In this document: piece by piece, positions 8,766 to 17,545 of the stretch
Position numbering within the stretch: position 1 is the stretch's first letter
Layout of the letters: each line of letters starts with the position of its first letter
NCBI RefSeq assembly: GCF_000091325.1
Contig: NC_014012.1
Coordinates: 1,116,001 to 1,180,000 of the forward strand
Reading direction: 5' to 3'
DNA from: Shewanella violacea DSS12
GTDB taxonomy: Bacteria > Pseudomonadota > Gammaproteobacteria > Enterobacterales > Shewanellaceae
DNA length: 64,000 bases
Program-made: the position numbers and the translations under genes
The notes under the pieces: model-generated
The model's input: the letters and a program-made list of their open reading frames with translations, nothing else
Database searches by the model: none
Told to the model about the DNA's origin: nothing

Positions 8766-9905
8766 ATGAATGAAAAAACTACATCGGATCTTGAGAACCT
8801 CAGGGGTCTGATCGACGGAGTGGATCAGCAATTGCTCCTCCTTTTAAGAAAGCGTCTCGACCTTGTAGCCCAAGTTGGAGCGGTTAAACACGGGGCAGGG
8901 CTGCCTATTTATGCTCCCCAGCGTGAGGCTGCTATGCTGGCCAAGCGGCGCGATGAGGCGAAGAAGATGGACGTCTCTCCTCAGCTGATTGAAGATATTC
9001 TACGTCGCCTGATGCGTGAGTCTTATCTTAATGAGAAAGATGTCGGCTTTAAGCAGATAAAACAAGATCTTGGCAATGTTGTGATAGTGGGCGGTGAGGG
9101 CAAGTTAGGTGGTTTATTTTCTCAGATGCTTGTTTTGTCTGGCTACCAGGTAAAAACATTAGATAAAAATGACTGGGCCAGTGCTGCACAAACCTTCGAA
9201 GGTGCAGGTCTGGTCATAGTCACAGTGCCTATCTCTATTACCTGCGAGTTGATTAGGGATAAGCTGTCATCTCTGCCAAGTCATTGCATCTTAGCCGATT
9301 TAACCTCAGTTAAAACCGAACCCGTTAAGGCGATGCTCGAGGCTCATAGTGGTCCTGTAGTGGGACTTCATCCCATGTTTGGCCCTGATGTCGGCAGTTT
9401 AGCTAAGCAGGTGGTTGTCGTCTGTCATGGTCGTGATAGTGATAAATATCAGTGGCTGCTGGAACAGATCAAGATCTGGGGCGCACGCCTGGTGGAAGCT
9501 GAGCCTGAAAAACACGATAAAGCCATGCAGTTGGTTCAAGCCATGCGTCATTTCTCATCCTTTGTATATGGCCTAAACCTATACAAGGAGGAAGCAGATA
9601 TAGGATCCTTGTTACAGTTTAGCTCGCCAATTTACCGATTGGAATTGGCCATGGTGGGGCGTTTATTTGCTCAGAGTCCCGAGCTATATGCGGATATTAT
9701 CTTCGCTCAGAAAGAGAGCATGGATGCGATTGGAGATTACCTGGATAACTATTCTCATGCCTTGTCTCTTTTACAAGCCGGTGATCGGGATGCGTTTGTT
9801 GCTCAGTTTAAAGAAGTTGCCCAGTGGTTTGGTGATTTCGCGCCTCAGTTTCAACGCGAGAGTCGTGCCATGCTACAAAGTGTTAATGATATGAAAACCG
9901 ATTAA
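8766..9905 (+). CDS. tyrA: bifunctional chorismate mutase / prephenate dehydrogenase (T-protein)
   Basis: Converts chorismate to prephenate and then, with NAD+, to 4-hydroxyphenylpyruvate for tyrosine. The 379-aa protein has an AroQ chorismate mutase domain at about 5-90 ([19 protein letters not shown], with the [11 protein letters not shown] helix). A prephenate dehydrogenase domain follows from about 98, with the dinucleotide fold [22 protein letters not shown], and the catalytic/substrate region [10 protein letters not shown]. It follows aroF by 74 bases, probably in one transcript. The Shine-Dalgarno is weak. Confidence 0.96.
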   Translation: MNEKTTSDLENLRGLIDGVDQQLLLLLRKRLDLVAQVGAVKHGAGLPIYAPQREAAMLAKRRDEAKKMDVSPQLIEDILRRLMRESYLNEKDVGFKQIKQDLGNVVIVGGEGKLGGLFSQMLVLSGYQVKTLDKNDWASAAQTFEGAGLVIVTVPISITCELIRDKLSSLPSHCILADLTSVKTEPVKAMLEAHSGPVVGLHPMFGPDVGSLAKQVVVVCHGRDSDKYQWLLEQIKIWGARLVEAEPEKHDKAMQLVQAMRHFSSFVYGLNLYKEEADIGSLLQFSSPIYRLELAMVGRLFAQSPELYADIIFAQKESMDAIGDYLDNYSHALSLLQAGDRDAFVAQFKEVAQWFGDFAPQFQRESRAMLQSVNDMKTD

Positions 9906-10059
9906 TTCCTGGATTTATAGCTAGGCTCATTTTACTTGGGAGTGTATTGAATCAAGTGAGCGCCTTTACCTGAGCGATAAAGGTTTTCATTCGTATTTCT
10001 ATTATCTTACTCACCTAAGTAACTTAATTTTAAACAATTTTGTTTAATTATCAGAAATT

Positions 10060-10079
10060 GGAGCTTAGGCTCCTTTTTT
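10060..10079 (+). terminator. intrinsic terminator after tyrA
   Basis: Short stem GGAGC (10060-10064) and GCTCC (10069-10073) with loop TTAG, then TTTTTT. It lies about 150 bases past the tyrA stop. Confidence 0.75.
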
Positions 10080-10215
10080 GTTTTCTACTGCAGTTATATT
10101 GCTAGAAGCTCTCCTATCTATATAGAAGAGAGGCTAAATTGATCTAGCGCATAGTTATCTTCATTAAAATAGAAACCCCTACCTCTATCAGGACTATGGC
10201 TTTAGACTCGCCCAA

Positions 10216-10238
10216 AACATGCAAATGAAAAGCATGAT
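10216..10238 (+). promoter_or_regulatory. candidate NsrR operator upstream of hcp
   Basis: AACATGCAAAT and its partner AAAAGCATGAT flank a single central G. CATGC (10218-10222) and GCATG (10232-10236) are placed exactly as the two conserved half-site cores in the 11-1-11 nitric-oxide-sensing NsrR consensus. It sits 17 bases before the hcp start, just upstream of the Shine-Dalgarno, where binding would block transcription. NsrR control of hcp-hcr is known in related bacteria. The site itself is a visual match. Confidence 0.55.
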
Positions 10239-10254
10239 TAAAGGAGCAGTAGTA

Positions 10255-11913
10255 ATGTTTTGTATTCAGTGTGAACAAACAATGAGAACCCCAGTCGGAA
10301 ATGGCTGTAGTTATGCCCAGGGCATGTGTGGCAAGCTTGCCGAGACTTCTGATCTTCAAGATCTACTCATCTATCTACTTCAGGGTGTCTCGGCCTATGC
10401 GGTTAAAGCTCGTGAATTCGATATCATAGACAGCGAAGTCGATACCTTCGTGCCTAAAGCTTTCTTCGCCACCCTGACCAATGTTAACTTCGATGATGAC
10501 CGAATTGTTGGCTATGTAGAGCATGCGAATGAATTGCGTACACGTTTAAAGACGGCCTATGAAGCTGCATGTGCGGCGTCGGGTCAGACTCCTGTCGAAT
10601 TGAGTGCGCCAGCTCAGCTAGTCCTGGGTGCATCTAAGCCTGAAATGTTGGCTCAGGCCGTGGTTGCACTGCCAAATCGTGGTGATGTTCACGAAGATAT
10701 TCTTGGTTTGCGTCTATTGTGCTTATACGGGCTTAAAGGTGCGGCGGCTTATATGGAGCATGCACGCGTGCTAAGCCAGACCAATGATGAAATCGCCGGC
10801 GAGTTCCATGAGATCATGGCTTTCTTGGGTGAAGATTCGGTGGATGGCGATAAGCTATTCGGCACCGCGATGGAGATAGGTCAGTTAAACTATCGCATCA
10901 TGGAGATGTTGGATAAAGGCGAAACAATGGCCTTCGGTCATCCTGAGCCGACTCAAGTCAATACGGTTGCGGTGAAAGGTAAGGCTATCTTAGTTTCGGG
11001 CCATGATATGGTCGATCTTGAGCTTATTCTGCAGCAGACTGAGGGCAAGGGCATCAATGTCTTTACCCATGGTGAGATGTTACCGGCTCTGGCTTACCCT
11101 GAATTTAAGAAATACCCCCATCTAGTGGGTAACTACGGCAGCGCTTGGCAGAATCAACAGAAAGAATTCGCCAACTTCCCCGGCGCCGTGGTAATGACTT
11201 CTAACTGTATTATCGATCCCAATGTTGGTGATTATTCAGACCGTATCTTTACCCGCAGTATCGTGGGTTGGCCAGGTGTTACCCATCTGACTGGCGACGA
11301 TCTTAGCCTAGTTATAGACAAAGCCTTGGAGCTAGAAGGATTTGCCTATGACGAAATTCCTCATATGATCACCATAGGCTTCGCCCGTAATGCATTGATG
11401 GCTGCGGCTCCTGGCGTAGTCGAGAATGTGAAGAATGGCTCGATTAAGCATTTCTTCCTTATCGGTGGCTGTGACGGCGATAAGAATGAGCGTAGCTATT
11501 TTACCGATTTAGCGACTCAGGCTCCTAAAGATTCGATCATCATGACCTTAGGTTGTGGTAAGTATAAGTTCAACAAACTCGAGTTTGGTGAAATCAATGG
11601 AATCCCGCGTCTGCTCGATATTGGTCAGTGTAACGATGCTTATTCTGCCATCCAACTGGCGCTAGCGCTATCTGAGGCATTTGAGTGCGAACTCAATGAG
11701 CTGCCTTTGAGCATAGTGCTTTCATGGTTTGAGCAAAAAGCGATTGTAGTCTTGCTGACCTTGTTGTCATTAGGCGTTAAGAATATCCGCACCGGTCCGA
11801 CTCCACCTGCCTTCCTGAGTGATAACCTGGTTAAGATTCTAGAAGATAAATTTGGTCTACGTACCACGACAACTGCCGAAGAAGATCTTAAAACTATCTT
11901 GAACGCCGCTTAA
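10255..11913 (+). CDS. hcp: hydroxylamine reductase / hybrid-cluster protein
   Basis: Cytoplasmic Fe-S protein with a hybrid [Fe-S-O] cluster. The family reduces hydroxylamine and nitric oxide under nitrosative stress and can act in S-nitrosylation. I place the start at 10255, where the family N-terminus [13 protein letters not shown] begins and AAGGAG is well positioned; this gives 552 aa. The N-terminal cysteines C3, C6, C18 and C25 (GCSYAQGMC) fit the E. coli-type class. Later cluster ligands include the SNC, GGCDG and LGCGK regions. It is followed by its reductase hcr. Confidence 0.97.
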   Translation: MFCIQCEQTMRTPVGNGCSYAQGMCGKLAETSDLQDLLIYLLQGVSAYAVKAREFDIIDSEVDTFVPKAFFATLTNVNFDDDRIVGYVEHANELRTRLKTAYEAACAASGQTPVELSAPAQLVLGASKPEMLAQAVVALPNRGDVHEDILGLRLLCLYGLKGAAAYMEHARVLSQTNDEIAGEFHEIMAFLGEDSVDGDKLFGTAMEIGQLNYRIMEMLDKGETMAFGHPEPTQVNTVAVKGKAILVSGHDMVDLELILQQTEGKGINVFTHGEMLPALAYPEFKKYPHLVGNYGSAWQNQQKEFANFPGAVVMTSNCIIDPNVGDYSDRIFTRSIVGWPGVTHLTGDDLSLVIDKALELEGFAYDEIPHMITIGFARNALMAAAPGVVENVKNGSIKHFFLIGGCDGDKNERSYFTDLATQAPKDSIIMTLGCGKYKFNKLEFGEINGIPRLLDIGQCNDAYSAIQLALALSEAFECELNELPLSIVLSWFEQKAIVVLLTLLSLGVKNIRTGPTPPAFLSDNLVKILEDKFGLRTTTTAEEDLKTILNAA

Positions 11914-11926
11914 ACACTTCCTGAAA

Positions 11927-11959
11927 TAACTGACCGACAGGTTTATTGGCGGTCAGTTA
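11927..11959 (+). repeat. hairpin between hcp and hcr
   Basis: Perfect 10-bp stem TAACTGACCG (11927-11936) and CGGTCAGTTA (11950-11959), 13-base loop, without a strong T-run. It could be a processing or stability hairpin that sets the hcp:hcr ratio, or a weak terminator. Confidence 0.6.
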
Positions 11960-11987
11960 CCTTTACTTTAGATCCTTAAGGCTATAC

Positions 11988-13091
11988 ATGAGTATTGACA
12001 CTATTTCCCAGCCCTCGCTTCACAATACAGAACGTCAACTGACATCCAACGACTGGCAACATGGGCAAGTCGAGCTCCAGTGTGTCGAAAAGTGGCAAGA
12101 GACCCAGGATGTATTCAGTTATCGATTTCAAGGCATTGAGCCAGTAAGGTTTCAGTTCAAGCCCGGGCAGTTTCTTACGTTTAATATGGAGATCGAGGGT
12201 AAGAAAACATATCGCAGTTATACTATATCCTCTTCTCCGTCTCGCCCCTATTCGATAGTCGTGACGGTCAAATGCATCGAGGGAGGACGGGTATCTAATC
12301 ACTTGGCACAATCATTAAATGTCGGTGACACCATTTACGCTAGCGGACCCGATGGAGTATTCAATCTGGTCGATATCAAGGCCGATAAATACCTGTTCTT
12401 AAGTGCCGGTAGTGGCATCACGCCCATGTTTTCCATGTCTCGTTGGTTAACCGATACTCAGGTGGGCGCCGATATAGCCTTCCTCAATTGCGCCAAGAGT
12501 CCGGAGGACATGATTTTTAGATCTGAGCTGGATACAATCAGCTTTAATAATTCAGCCTTTAATCTCAGTTATATTCTGGAGTCCGGTGCAGAGCGACTTC
12601 CCCAAGGACTTAGTTATGGAGAGGGACGCATCAATGCTCAGCAGCTCACCAGACTGGTTGAAGATTATAAACACAGAACCATTTTTGTCTGTGGTCCTGA
12701 GCCATTTATGAAAGGAGTCGAGTCTCTACTCGAATCATTGAATTTCGATATGAGCCGTTACCATTATGAGAGCTTCGGCACTGAGCCATCCCAGAATGAT
12801 GCAAGGGTTATCACTGAGCTAGATAATACTGCAAGCGGCTTTATGCTGCGCATCGGTGAAAATTCACGTGTTATGGGTCAGGGTGAAACTCTGCTAGAGG
12901 GTATCGAAGCCCAAGGCTTGCCCATCATAGCTGCTTGCCGCGCGGGTGTTTGTGGTGCCTGTAAGTGTAAGGTTATAGAGGGTGAAACAGAGTCGACTAG
13001 TGAGATGACCTTGACCCCGGACGAGATAGCTCAAGGTTATGTACTGGCTTGCTCTACTAAGTTAAAGAGTGATGTTTTACTGCAGCTATAG
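11988..13091 (+). CDS. hcr: NADH oxidoreductase Hcr (hybrid-cluster protein reductase)
   Basis: Electron donor for Hcp. The 367-aa protein has an FAD-binding ferredoxin-reductase barrel (about 20-125, with KPGQFLTFNMEI and RSYTISSSP), an NAD(P)-binding domain (about 130-250, LFLSAGSGITPMFSM and FVCGPEPFMKGV), and a C-terminal plant-type 2Fe-2S ferredoxin domain with CRAGVCGACKC and a final cysteine in LACST. ATG at 11988 is chosen because the upstream extension is outside the family. It is 74 bases after hcp, likely co-transcribed. Confidence 0.95.
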   Translation: MSIDTISQPSLHNTERQLTSNDWQHGQVELQCVEKWQETQDVFSYRFQGIEPVRFQFKPGQFLTFNMEIEGKKTYRSYTISSSPSRPYSIVVTVKCIEGGRVSNHLAQSLNVGDTIYASGPDGVFNLVDIKADKYLFLSAGSGITPMFSMSRWLTDTQVGADIAFLNCAKSPEDMIFRSELDTISFNNSAFNLSYILESGAERLPQGLSYGEGRINAQQLTRLVEDYKHRTIFVCGPEPFMKGVESLLESLNFDMSRYHYESFGTEPSQNDARVITELDNTASGFMLRIGENSRVMGQGETLLEGIEAQGLPIIAACRAGVCGACKCKVIEGETESTSEMTLTPDEIAQGYVLACSTKLKSDVLLQL

Positions 13092-13195
13092 TTAAATATA
13101 AGCTTAACTTACTCTTCTTAGACTGATAAGTGAAAAATGGTGAGTTTTTATGAGGCTGGATTTGCGCTATAGCCTATGACAACGTATTGTTAAAG

Positions 13196-13579
13196 ATGAA
13201 ACTCGCTGCTTTATTTTTACTTTTGTGTTTGTGGAGCCTATCTATGATATCGACAACCTCCCAGAGAGTATCTGCAGATGACCCAAGCTTAGCGCATTTT
13301 CTCTACGCCTTGATGTCAGCATTCCCTATCTTCTTTCTGCCAACCTTAGTCGGACTCTTTATCAATTTTGGTCAGAGGGCTTCATGTTCAGGTGTGATGA
13401 TCTCATCGCACCTTCGTTGGCAGAGGCACTCCATTATTGGTTTTATGCTGATGGGCGGAATAGGCTTATCCCTAACTCAGCTATGGCTGAGCTCCATTGT
13501 TTACACGATAGCGATACTCTGGTTTTGTCATCGAATAGTCAAAGGCTGGTTGAATCTCGCCGATGGTACCGCCGTGTAG
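13196..13579 (+). CDS. small hydrophobic membrane protein, function unknown
   Basis: A 127-aa protein with an N-terminal hydrophobic segment (about 2-20), a second near 45-65 and two more near 85-120. I do not recognise the family. An alternative TTG start lies three codons upstream, and the Shine-Dalgarno is weak for both. It follows hcr on the same strand by about 100 bases and ends just before a bidirectional terminator, so it may be read from the hcp promoter. A role in nitrosative stress is only suggested by position. Confidence 0.6.
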   Translation: MKLAALFLLLCLWSLSMISTTSQRVSADDPSLAHFLYALMSAFPIFFLPTLVGLFINFGQRASCSGVMISSHLRWQRHSIIGFMLMGGIGLSLTQLWLSSIVYTIAILWFCHRIVKGWLNLADGTAV

Positions 13580-13602
13580 CTTTCAGAGCTGGATAATGTG
13601 AG

Positions 13603-13633
13603 AAAAAAAGAGGACATTAGTGTCCTCTTTTTT
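13603..13633. terminator. bidirectional intrinsic terminator
   Basis: GAGGACA (13610-13616) and TGTCCTC (13621-13627) with loop TTAG, flanked by an A-run before and a T-run after. It serves the plus-strand hcp-side transcript and minus-strand pheA, which converge here. Confidence 0.9.
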
Positions 13634-13649
13634 GCTTATTATGGATAGC

Positions 13650-15632
13650 TTACTGATACAGCTTTCTTAGGACCTCACCGCATATTTGTAACTCGGTGTC
13701 GAAGGTTTCATTATTCGCTGAGAAGTTGAGTACCAGGCCATCGGCAGCCAGTTGCTTGGCAGCTATTGAGTGTGCCATCAGTGTCGTTGGCGCAGAGGCA
13801 TAACTTGGATTCACTAAGATCGGCAGGTGAGATAGCCCCTTTAACTCTACTAATGCGGCTAAGTCCAGTGCGGGTTTGACCGAATCATTGAAGGTTCTGA
13901 TCCCTGATTCACACAATATTAGCTGTTGATTCCCTCGGCTTAAGATCATTTCTGCAGCATCAATATATTCCTCAACGCTTGCCATAGTATTACGCTCAAG
14001 AATCACAGGCATATGCAGACAGCCTACTTGTTTCAGCAGGCTGTGGTTATGCATCTGCTTACCCGTTATCAATAATAAGGTGCCATGCTCGGCTGCTAAC
14101 TTTAGCTCTATTTCGTGTTCAACCGAGATAATACACTCCAAGCCAAACTGATAGAGAGACTTCTTAAAGGCGAGAATATTGTATCCTGCGTCATGTTGAC
14201 GTGAAAGACCTTCTAGGATGACTGCTTGAAAGCCTGCTTCTTTCAGTGACTTGGCTTTTTGACTAAATAGCTCACTATCTTGGGGTAATGACATAAGTGC
14301 TAATGCACCGAACTGGCCACCACCAATTTGTAACTGGCCACAAGTGATCTGCGAAGCATCTTGTTTATGCTCCTTAGCCGAACGTAAGCGCTGAGGGCTA
14401 GCCTGCTTATCCCGGTTATTATTGACGTTTTGTGCTCTGCTGGTATCTGGCTCAATCATAAGCTGACTGTTGGAAAGTTGCGTAGGGTTAACAGTTTCAC
14501 AGGGGTAACAGCCTAAAACTTTAATGAAACGGGTAATACGCTCCAGCTCTTTGAGGGCTGATTGCATCTCTGAGCTGGATAGATTGGCATCGAGATCTAG
14601 GTAAAACATCTCTTCCCAAGGCGTGCCAGGAATAGGGCGGGATTCAAGCTTGCTCATGTTGAGGTTATGGGCCTTGAGTACCAATAGGGCTTCAACTAAG
14701 GCTCCAGGCTTCTGGCCGGTAGCCATGATGAGTGTGGTTTTAGCCGGAAGTTGCTCAGGTACGGCAATTGCTTTTCGGGCAACGACGATGAAGCGACTCT
14801 GGTTAATTTTCTGGTTAGCCAAATCATTTTGTATCGATTCGAGCTGATAGAGGGCGCCCCCTTCAGCACTGCCAATTGCGGCAACACTCGAATCATCGCT
14901 CTCCATCACTTTATCCATGGCTTCGGCACTGCTTGAGCAATATTCGAGTTTAAATTCAGGGTGTAAACTTAGATAACGACTGCACTGGCTGATAGGCTGT
15001 GGGTGAGCATAGACGGTTTTTATCTCTTTGCTCGTGCCGCCGCTCTTGGCTAGCAGGCAGTGACCGACTTCTATGGTGGTCTCGCCAACGATTGCAAGAC
15101 TGGTGTGCTGGAGCACATCATAAACTTCATTGATTGATCCCGATGAAGTATTTTCGATAGGAAGGAAGCCATAATCGGCGTGGCCGGATTCTACCGATTG
15201 AATTATCTCGTCGAAACTCTTACAGCCTAGGTCTTGCATATCGACTTGACGTCTGTCGCAGTAACGGCTTGCCGCTAAATAGGAGTATGAGCCTCTCGCG
15301 CCAAGGTAAGCGATACAATATTGCTGCTTTTGACTGTCTGGGTTGGCTCTGCCTTGTAGGTAAGCTTGTTGGTTCAGTACTGAATCTTCGATAATACTCT
15401 GGTAGAGAGAGATGACATAATGTGCATCTAGCCCTTGGGTACGTCCCTCTTTGACCAATCTGGCCAGCAACTCTTTTTCTCTTTGAGTATCGCGGATGGG
15501 GCGAATATCTATCTCTTTACTGCGAGCGACATCCAGACTTAAGTTACGACGTTTAGCCAAGAGTGCCAATAGATCTTTATCTAAAGCTGTGATCTGTTCA
15601 CGGGTCTGGTTTAAAGCTTGTGGTTTGCTCAT
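13650..15632 (-). CDS. pheA: chorismate mutase / prephenate dehydratase (P-protein) with a C-terminal DAHP-synthase-like domain
   Basis: Makes prephenate, then phenylpyruvate, for phenylalanine. At 660 aa it is much longer than the E. coli P-protein. Domains are AroQ chorismate mutase about 5-90; prephenate dehydratase about 105-285 (ENTSSGSINEVYD at 160-172, SRF at 279-281); and an ACT domain about 298-375 with the Phe-binding GALVEALL and ESRP (330-333). A polar linker (about 385-428) leads to 429-660, which aligns by eye with type I-beta DAHP synthases. Its active-site positions are changed: the GPCS-equivalent lacks Cys (GGGQ, 437-440), ARNMQN becomes GKQMHN (524-529), KRG becomes ERN (546-548), ERGIRTF becomes ESGIRTF (575-581), and DPSHA becomes NPSYA (608-612). 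This tail is therefore probably non-catalytic. It is preceded by a leader peptide and attenuator. Confidence 0.95.
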   Translation of the reverse strand: MSKPQALNQTREQITALDKDLLALLAKRRNLSLDVARSKEIDIRPIRDTQREKELLARLVKEGRTQGLDAHYVISLYQSIIEDSVLNQQAYLQGRANPDSQKQQYCIAYLGARGSYSYLAASRYCDRRQVDMQDLGCKSFDEIIQSVESGHADYGFLPIENTSSGSINEVYDVLQHTSLAIVGETTIEVGHCLLAKSGGTSKEIKTVYAHPQPISQCSRYLSLHPEFKLEYCSSSAEAMDKVMESDDSSVAAIGSAEGGALYQLESIQNDLANQKINQSRFIVVARKAIAVPEQLPAKTTLIMATGQKPGALVEALLVLKAHNLNMSKLESRPIPGTPWEEMFYLDLDANLSSSEMQSALKELERITRFIKVLGCYPCETVNPTQLSNSQLMIEPDTSRAQNVNNNRDKQASPQRLRSAKEHKQDASQITCGQLQIGGGQFGALALMSLPQDSELFSQKAKSLKEAGFQAVILEGLSRQHDAGYNILAFKKSLYQFGLECIISVEHEIELKLAAEHGTLLLITGKQMHNHSLLKQVGCLHMPVILERNTMASVEEYIDAAEMILSRGNQQLILCESGIRTFNDSVKPALDLAALVELKGLSHLPILVNPSYASAPTTLMAHSIAAKQLAADGLVLNFSANNETFDTELQICGEVLRKLYQ

Positions 15633-15668
15633 ATTGCCCTCAATGTCGCTTCTACAAAAATTGGTTAC

Positions 15669-15737
15669 AAAAAAGCCTCCCTAAGGGAGGCTCTGGAATT
15701 TTCACTTTCGTTTTTACACCGAAATTCCGCCTCCCTA
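15669..15737 (-). promoter_or_regulatory. pheA transcription attenuator (terminator and antiterminator)
   Basis: Read on the minus strand, the terminator is AGCCTCCC (15692-15685) and GGGAGGCT (15681-15674) with loop TTA and a T-run. Upstream, GGGAGGCGGAATTTC (about 15735-15721) overlaps the leader peptide stop and can instead pair with GAAAATTCC and GCCTCCC of the terminator's first arm, forming an antiterminator. This is classic ribosome-position attenuation: stalling at Phe codons frees the antiterminator. Confidence 0.85.
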
Positions 15738-15788
15738 GATGGGGGGAATAAAAAAGAAAGTAAAAAAGTGATTGCTGAATATTTTCAT
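15735..15788 (-). CDS. pheL: pheA leader peptide
   Basis: 17-residue ORF MKIFSNHFFTFFFIPPI, with six phenylalanines (five in an HFFTFFF block), ending in TAG at the first arm of the antiterminator. It sits about 100 bases upstream of pheA and acts as a Phe-tRNA sensor, as PheL does in enterobacteria. A TTGACA word lies upstream with a TAATTT 17 bases on, but that would start transcription almost at the ATG. The true promoter may therefore be farther upstream. The Shine-Dalgarno is weak. Confidence 0.85.
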   Translation of the reverse strand: MKIFSNHFFTFFFIPPI

Positions 15789-15880
15789 CTGTACAAATTA
15801 AAGCCCGTACACTCTAGTGTCAATGAAAATTTATGCATAATTAAAGATAAGATTTTATACGACTCAATAAACTTAGAATT

Positions 15881-15906
15881 AAAAAAGCGCACCTGAGGTG
15901 CGCTTT
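15881..15906 (-). terminator. intrinsic terminator on the minus strand upstream of pheL
   Basis: AAAGCGCACC (15884-15893) and GGTGCGCTTT (15897-15906) with a 3-base loop. The minus-strand T-run corresponds to A at 15881-15886. It would end transcripts coming from the hpf side before the pheL-pheA unit. Confidence 0.8.
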
Positions 15907-16880
15907 GGGATGAAATGAATAAAAAATCAAACTGAGAATGCCTCCTAATTGTGATTGAATCTTCAATCTTTCGCTTCTAATCCTCGTGAAGAGGGAAGCG
16001 AGATCTTAGCTTCATTCGATATCTCTAACAAAATATGGATCCGATATCATAAACTGTTCAGGCTTTATGGCTGTTTTTAGCTCAATGGCCGAATGCGTTG
16101 CTGTTGTCATAGCATTTGCCGCATAGTGGCGCTTTATATTGCCCGTACCCATGTATATTTAGCATTACACGTATAACGTTTTATTTGTCTATATACCTTC
16201 TGATTTTATAATGGAAATCTCATCTTTCACTTTACCATTTATGATAGAAAGTGGAGCCTTGATTTCACCGCATCCCGGTCAATGGTCTCTCTTTGTACAT
16301 GTTTCTATTCACTGCTGCCATTAACCTAGTCAAAAGCCTTAGTGAGATGCGTATTTTACAAAAATCGGGCGTGTTAGCTGTTTTTAGCTTATTGGCCTAA
16401 TGCATTGCAGAAGCTATTGTGATTAGCGATTGCTGCATAGTGGCGTTTCTATGCCCGTTCCCTTGTACAAACTAACTTGCTAAGTTTCCCAAACTCGATA
16501 ATTATCCTTTCTCTAATTATGGATCTTAGTGACACTTCACCACCTAAGTTGTGGAAAGTTAGACTATTTGTCCAATATACATCTCTGATAGAGATGTTCC
16601 TCTTATGACTAGGCGAATGTTAGCCCATGAGCCTGTCACCATTTATTGCTAATTACTAAGCATCCTAGGTGACAATTTTACGCCTATCTAGCAAGTGAAA
16701 TGGTTTTAGCCTCCGAATTGGTTTAGATCATTTACTTATCTTCACCATACCTTAATAGTAGCATGGTGTAAGGGTTTCGCTGCTTATAGCGGTCGATTTT
16801 TCGTCGGTTTTTTTGGACGCCAATCGACCGTTTTAAAAAGTACCTAGTGTATGTTTGAAATGAGCTGAATCATCGAGGAT
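15907..16880. other. intergenic region with a diverged direct repeat
   Basis: About 970 bases with no credible gene. Two related blocks occur at about 16070-16150 and 16378-16460. They share GCTGTTTTTAGCT, ATTGCC/ATGGCC-type words, GCATAGTGGCG and TGCCCGT, and look like a diverged direct repeat with a 308-base offset. A 9-bp hairpin CGGTCGATT (16790-16798) / AATCGACCG (16822-16830) followed by TTTT lies about 50 bases past the hpf 3' end. Confidence 0.5.
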
Positions 16881-17243
16881 TCAGGCTGCATAATCTGCTT
16901 CGAAGTCACCTTTAAAGCCATAAGCTAAGGTTTCATCATCTGTTTTTAGGCAGGTATAGCGCTGAGCCTCAGGTTTATGGGTCTGACGGTTTAGCTGTTT
17001 CTCAAGCTTCTGTCCCATGGCGTTGATGGCAGAGTAAAGATCTTCATGTTTGGCTTGGGCGAAAAGCTTATGACCTGGAATGCCTACAGATGCTTCGATT
17101 TTAAACTGCAGCTTCTCTTGAACGATGATCACATGGGGATTGATGAGCTGTATATCATGCCTAGAGAGCTTCTCTAAACGTGTTTGAATACGTTCACGAA
17201 TAAGTGGAGTAACTTCAAGGTGTTTGCTTGTGATCTTTGTCAT
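16881..17243 (-). CDS. hpf: ribosome hibernation / ribosome-associated inhibitor (HPF/RaiA family)
   Basis: 120-aa short-form ribosome-binding stress protein that occupies the mRNA/tRNA channel of idle ribosomes. The N-terminal beta-alpha-beta fold begins with ITSKHLEVTPLIRERIQTRLEKL and the conserved DLYSAINAMGQKLEKQLNR helix is near 70-90. The C-terminal acidic tail is short. Position next to pheA matches raiA (yfiA) of E. coli. A near-perfect CRP-type palindrome lies 59 bases upstream of the start, about 40 bases before a plausible start site, suggesting activation by cAMP-CRP. Confidence 0.92.
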   Translation of the reverse strand: MTKITSKHLEVTPLIRERIQTRLEKLSRHDIQLINPHVIIVQEKLQFKIEASVGIPGHKLFAQAKHEDLYSAINAMGQKLEKQLNRQTHKPEAQRYTCLKTDDETLAYGFKGDFEADYAA

Positions 17244-17301
17244 AATGTAGAACCTTTTGTTGTTTCCTTGAATTCAGACTAGCAAGCTCAGGAGTAAAAG
17301 T

Positions 17302-17317
17302 CGTGATCTAGATCACG
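17302..17317. promoter_or_regulatory. candidate CRP site (hpf / cytochrome b561 intergenic)
   Basis: The perfect palindrome CGTGATCTAGATCACG matches the CRP core GTGA-N6-TCAC. On the minus strand a -10-like TAGTCT (17281-17276) would put transcription start near 17269, so the site centre is about 40 bases upstream, the class II position for hpf. It is about 230 bases from the plus-strand b561 gene, so control of that gene is less likely. Confidence 0.65.
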
Positions 17318-17545
17318 TTTTTTGATGATTTTGGCTCGTTAGCCTTTAATTTACTCAGTCAGACATTTTTAGTAAATATCTGTTAGAAAATCCTTGAAAG
17401 CAGATTAAAACAGGCTCATATTTGAATGGATAACTCGAGTGACTTATTTAGACTTGCCTAGCAAATCCTCTTCCAATATCATCTGCCGCGTATCTTTTAA
17501 ACATCCACTATGGTGTTTACACGTTAGATTTTTACTAGGTAAAAA

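Noticed and set aside
10134..10150. FNR-like half site TTGAT upstream of hcp
   Set aside because: The second half does not match ATCAA; the palindrome at 10216-10238 is a better regulatory candidate.
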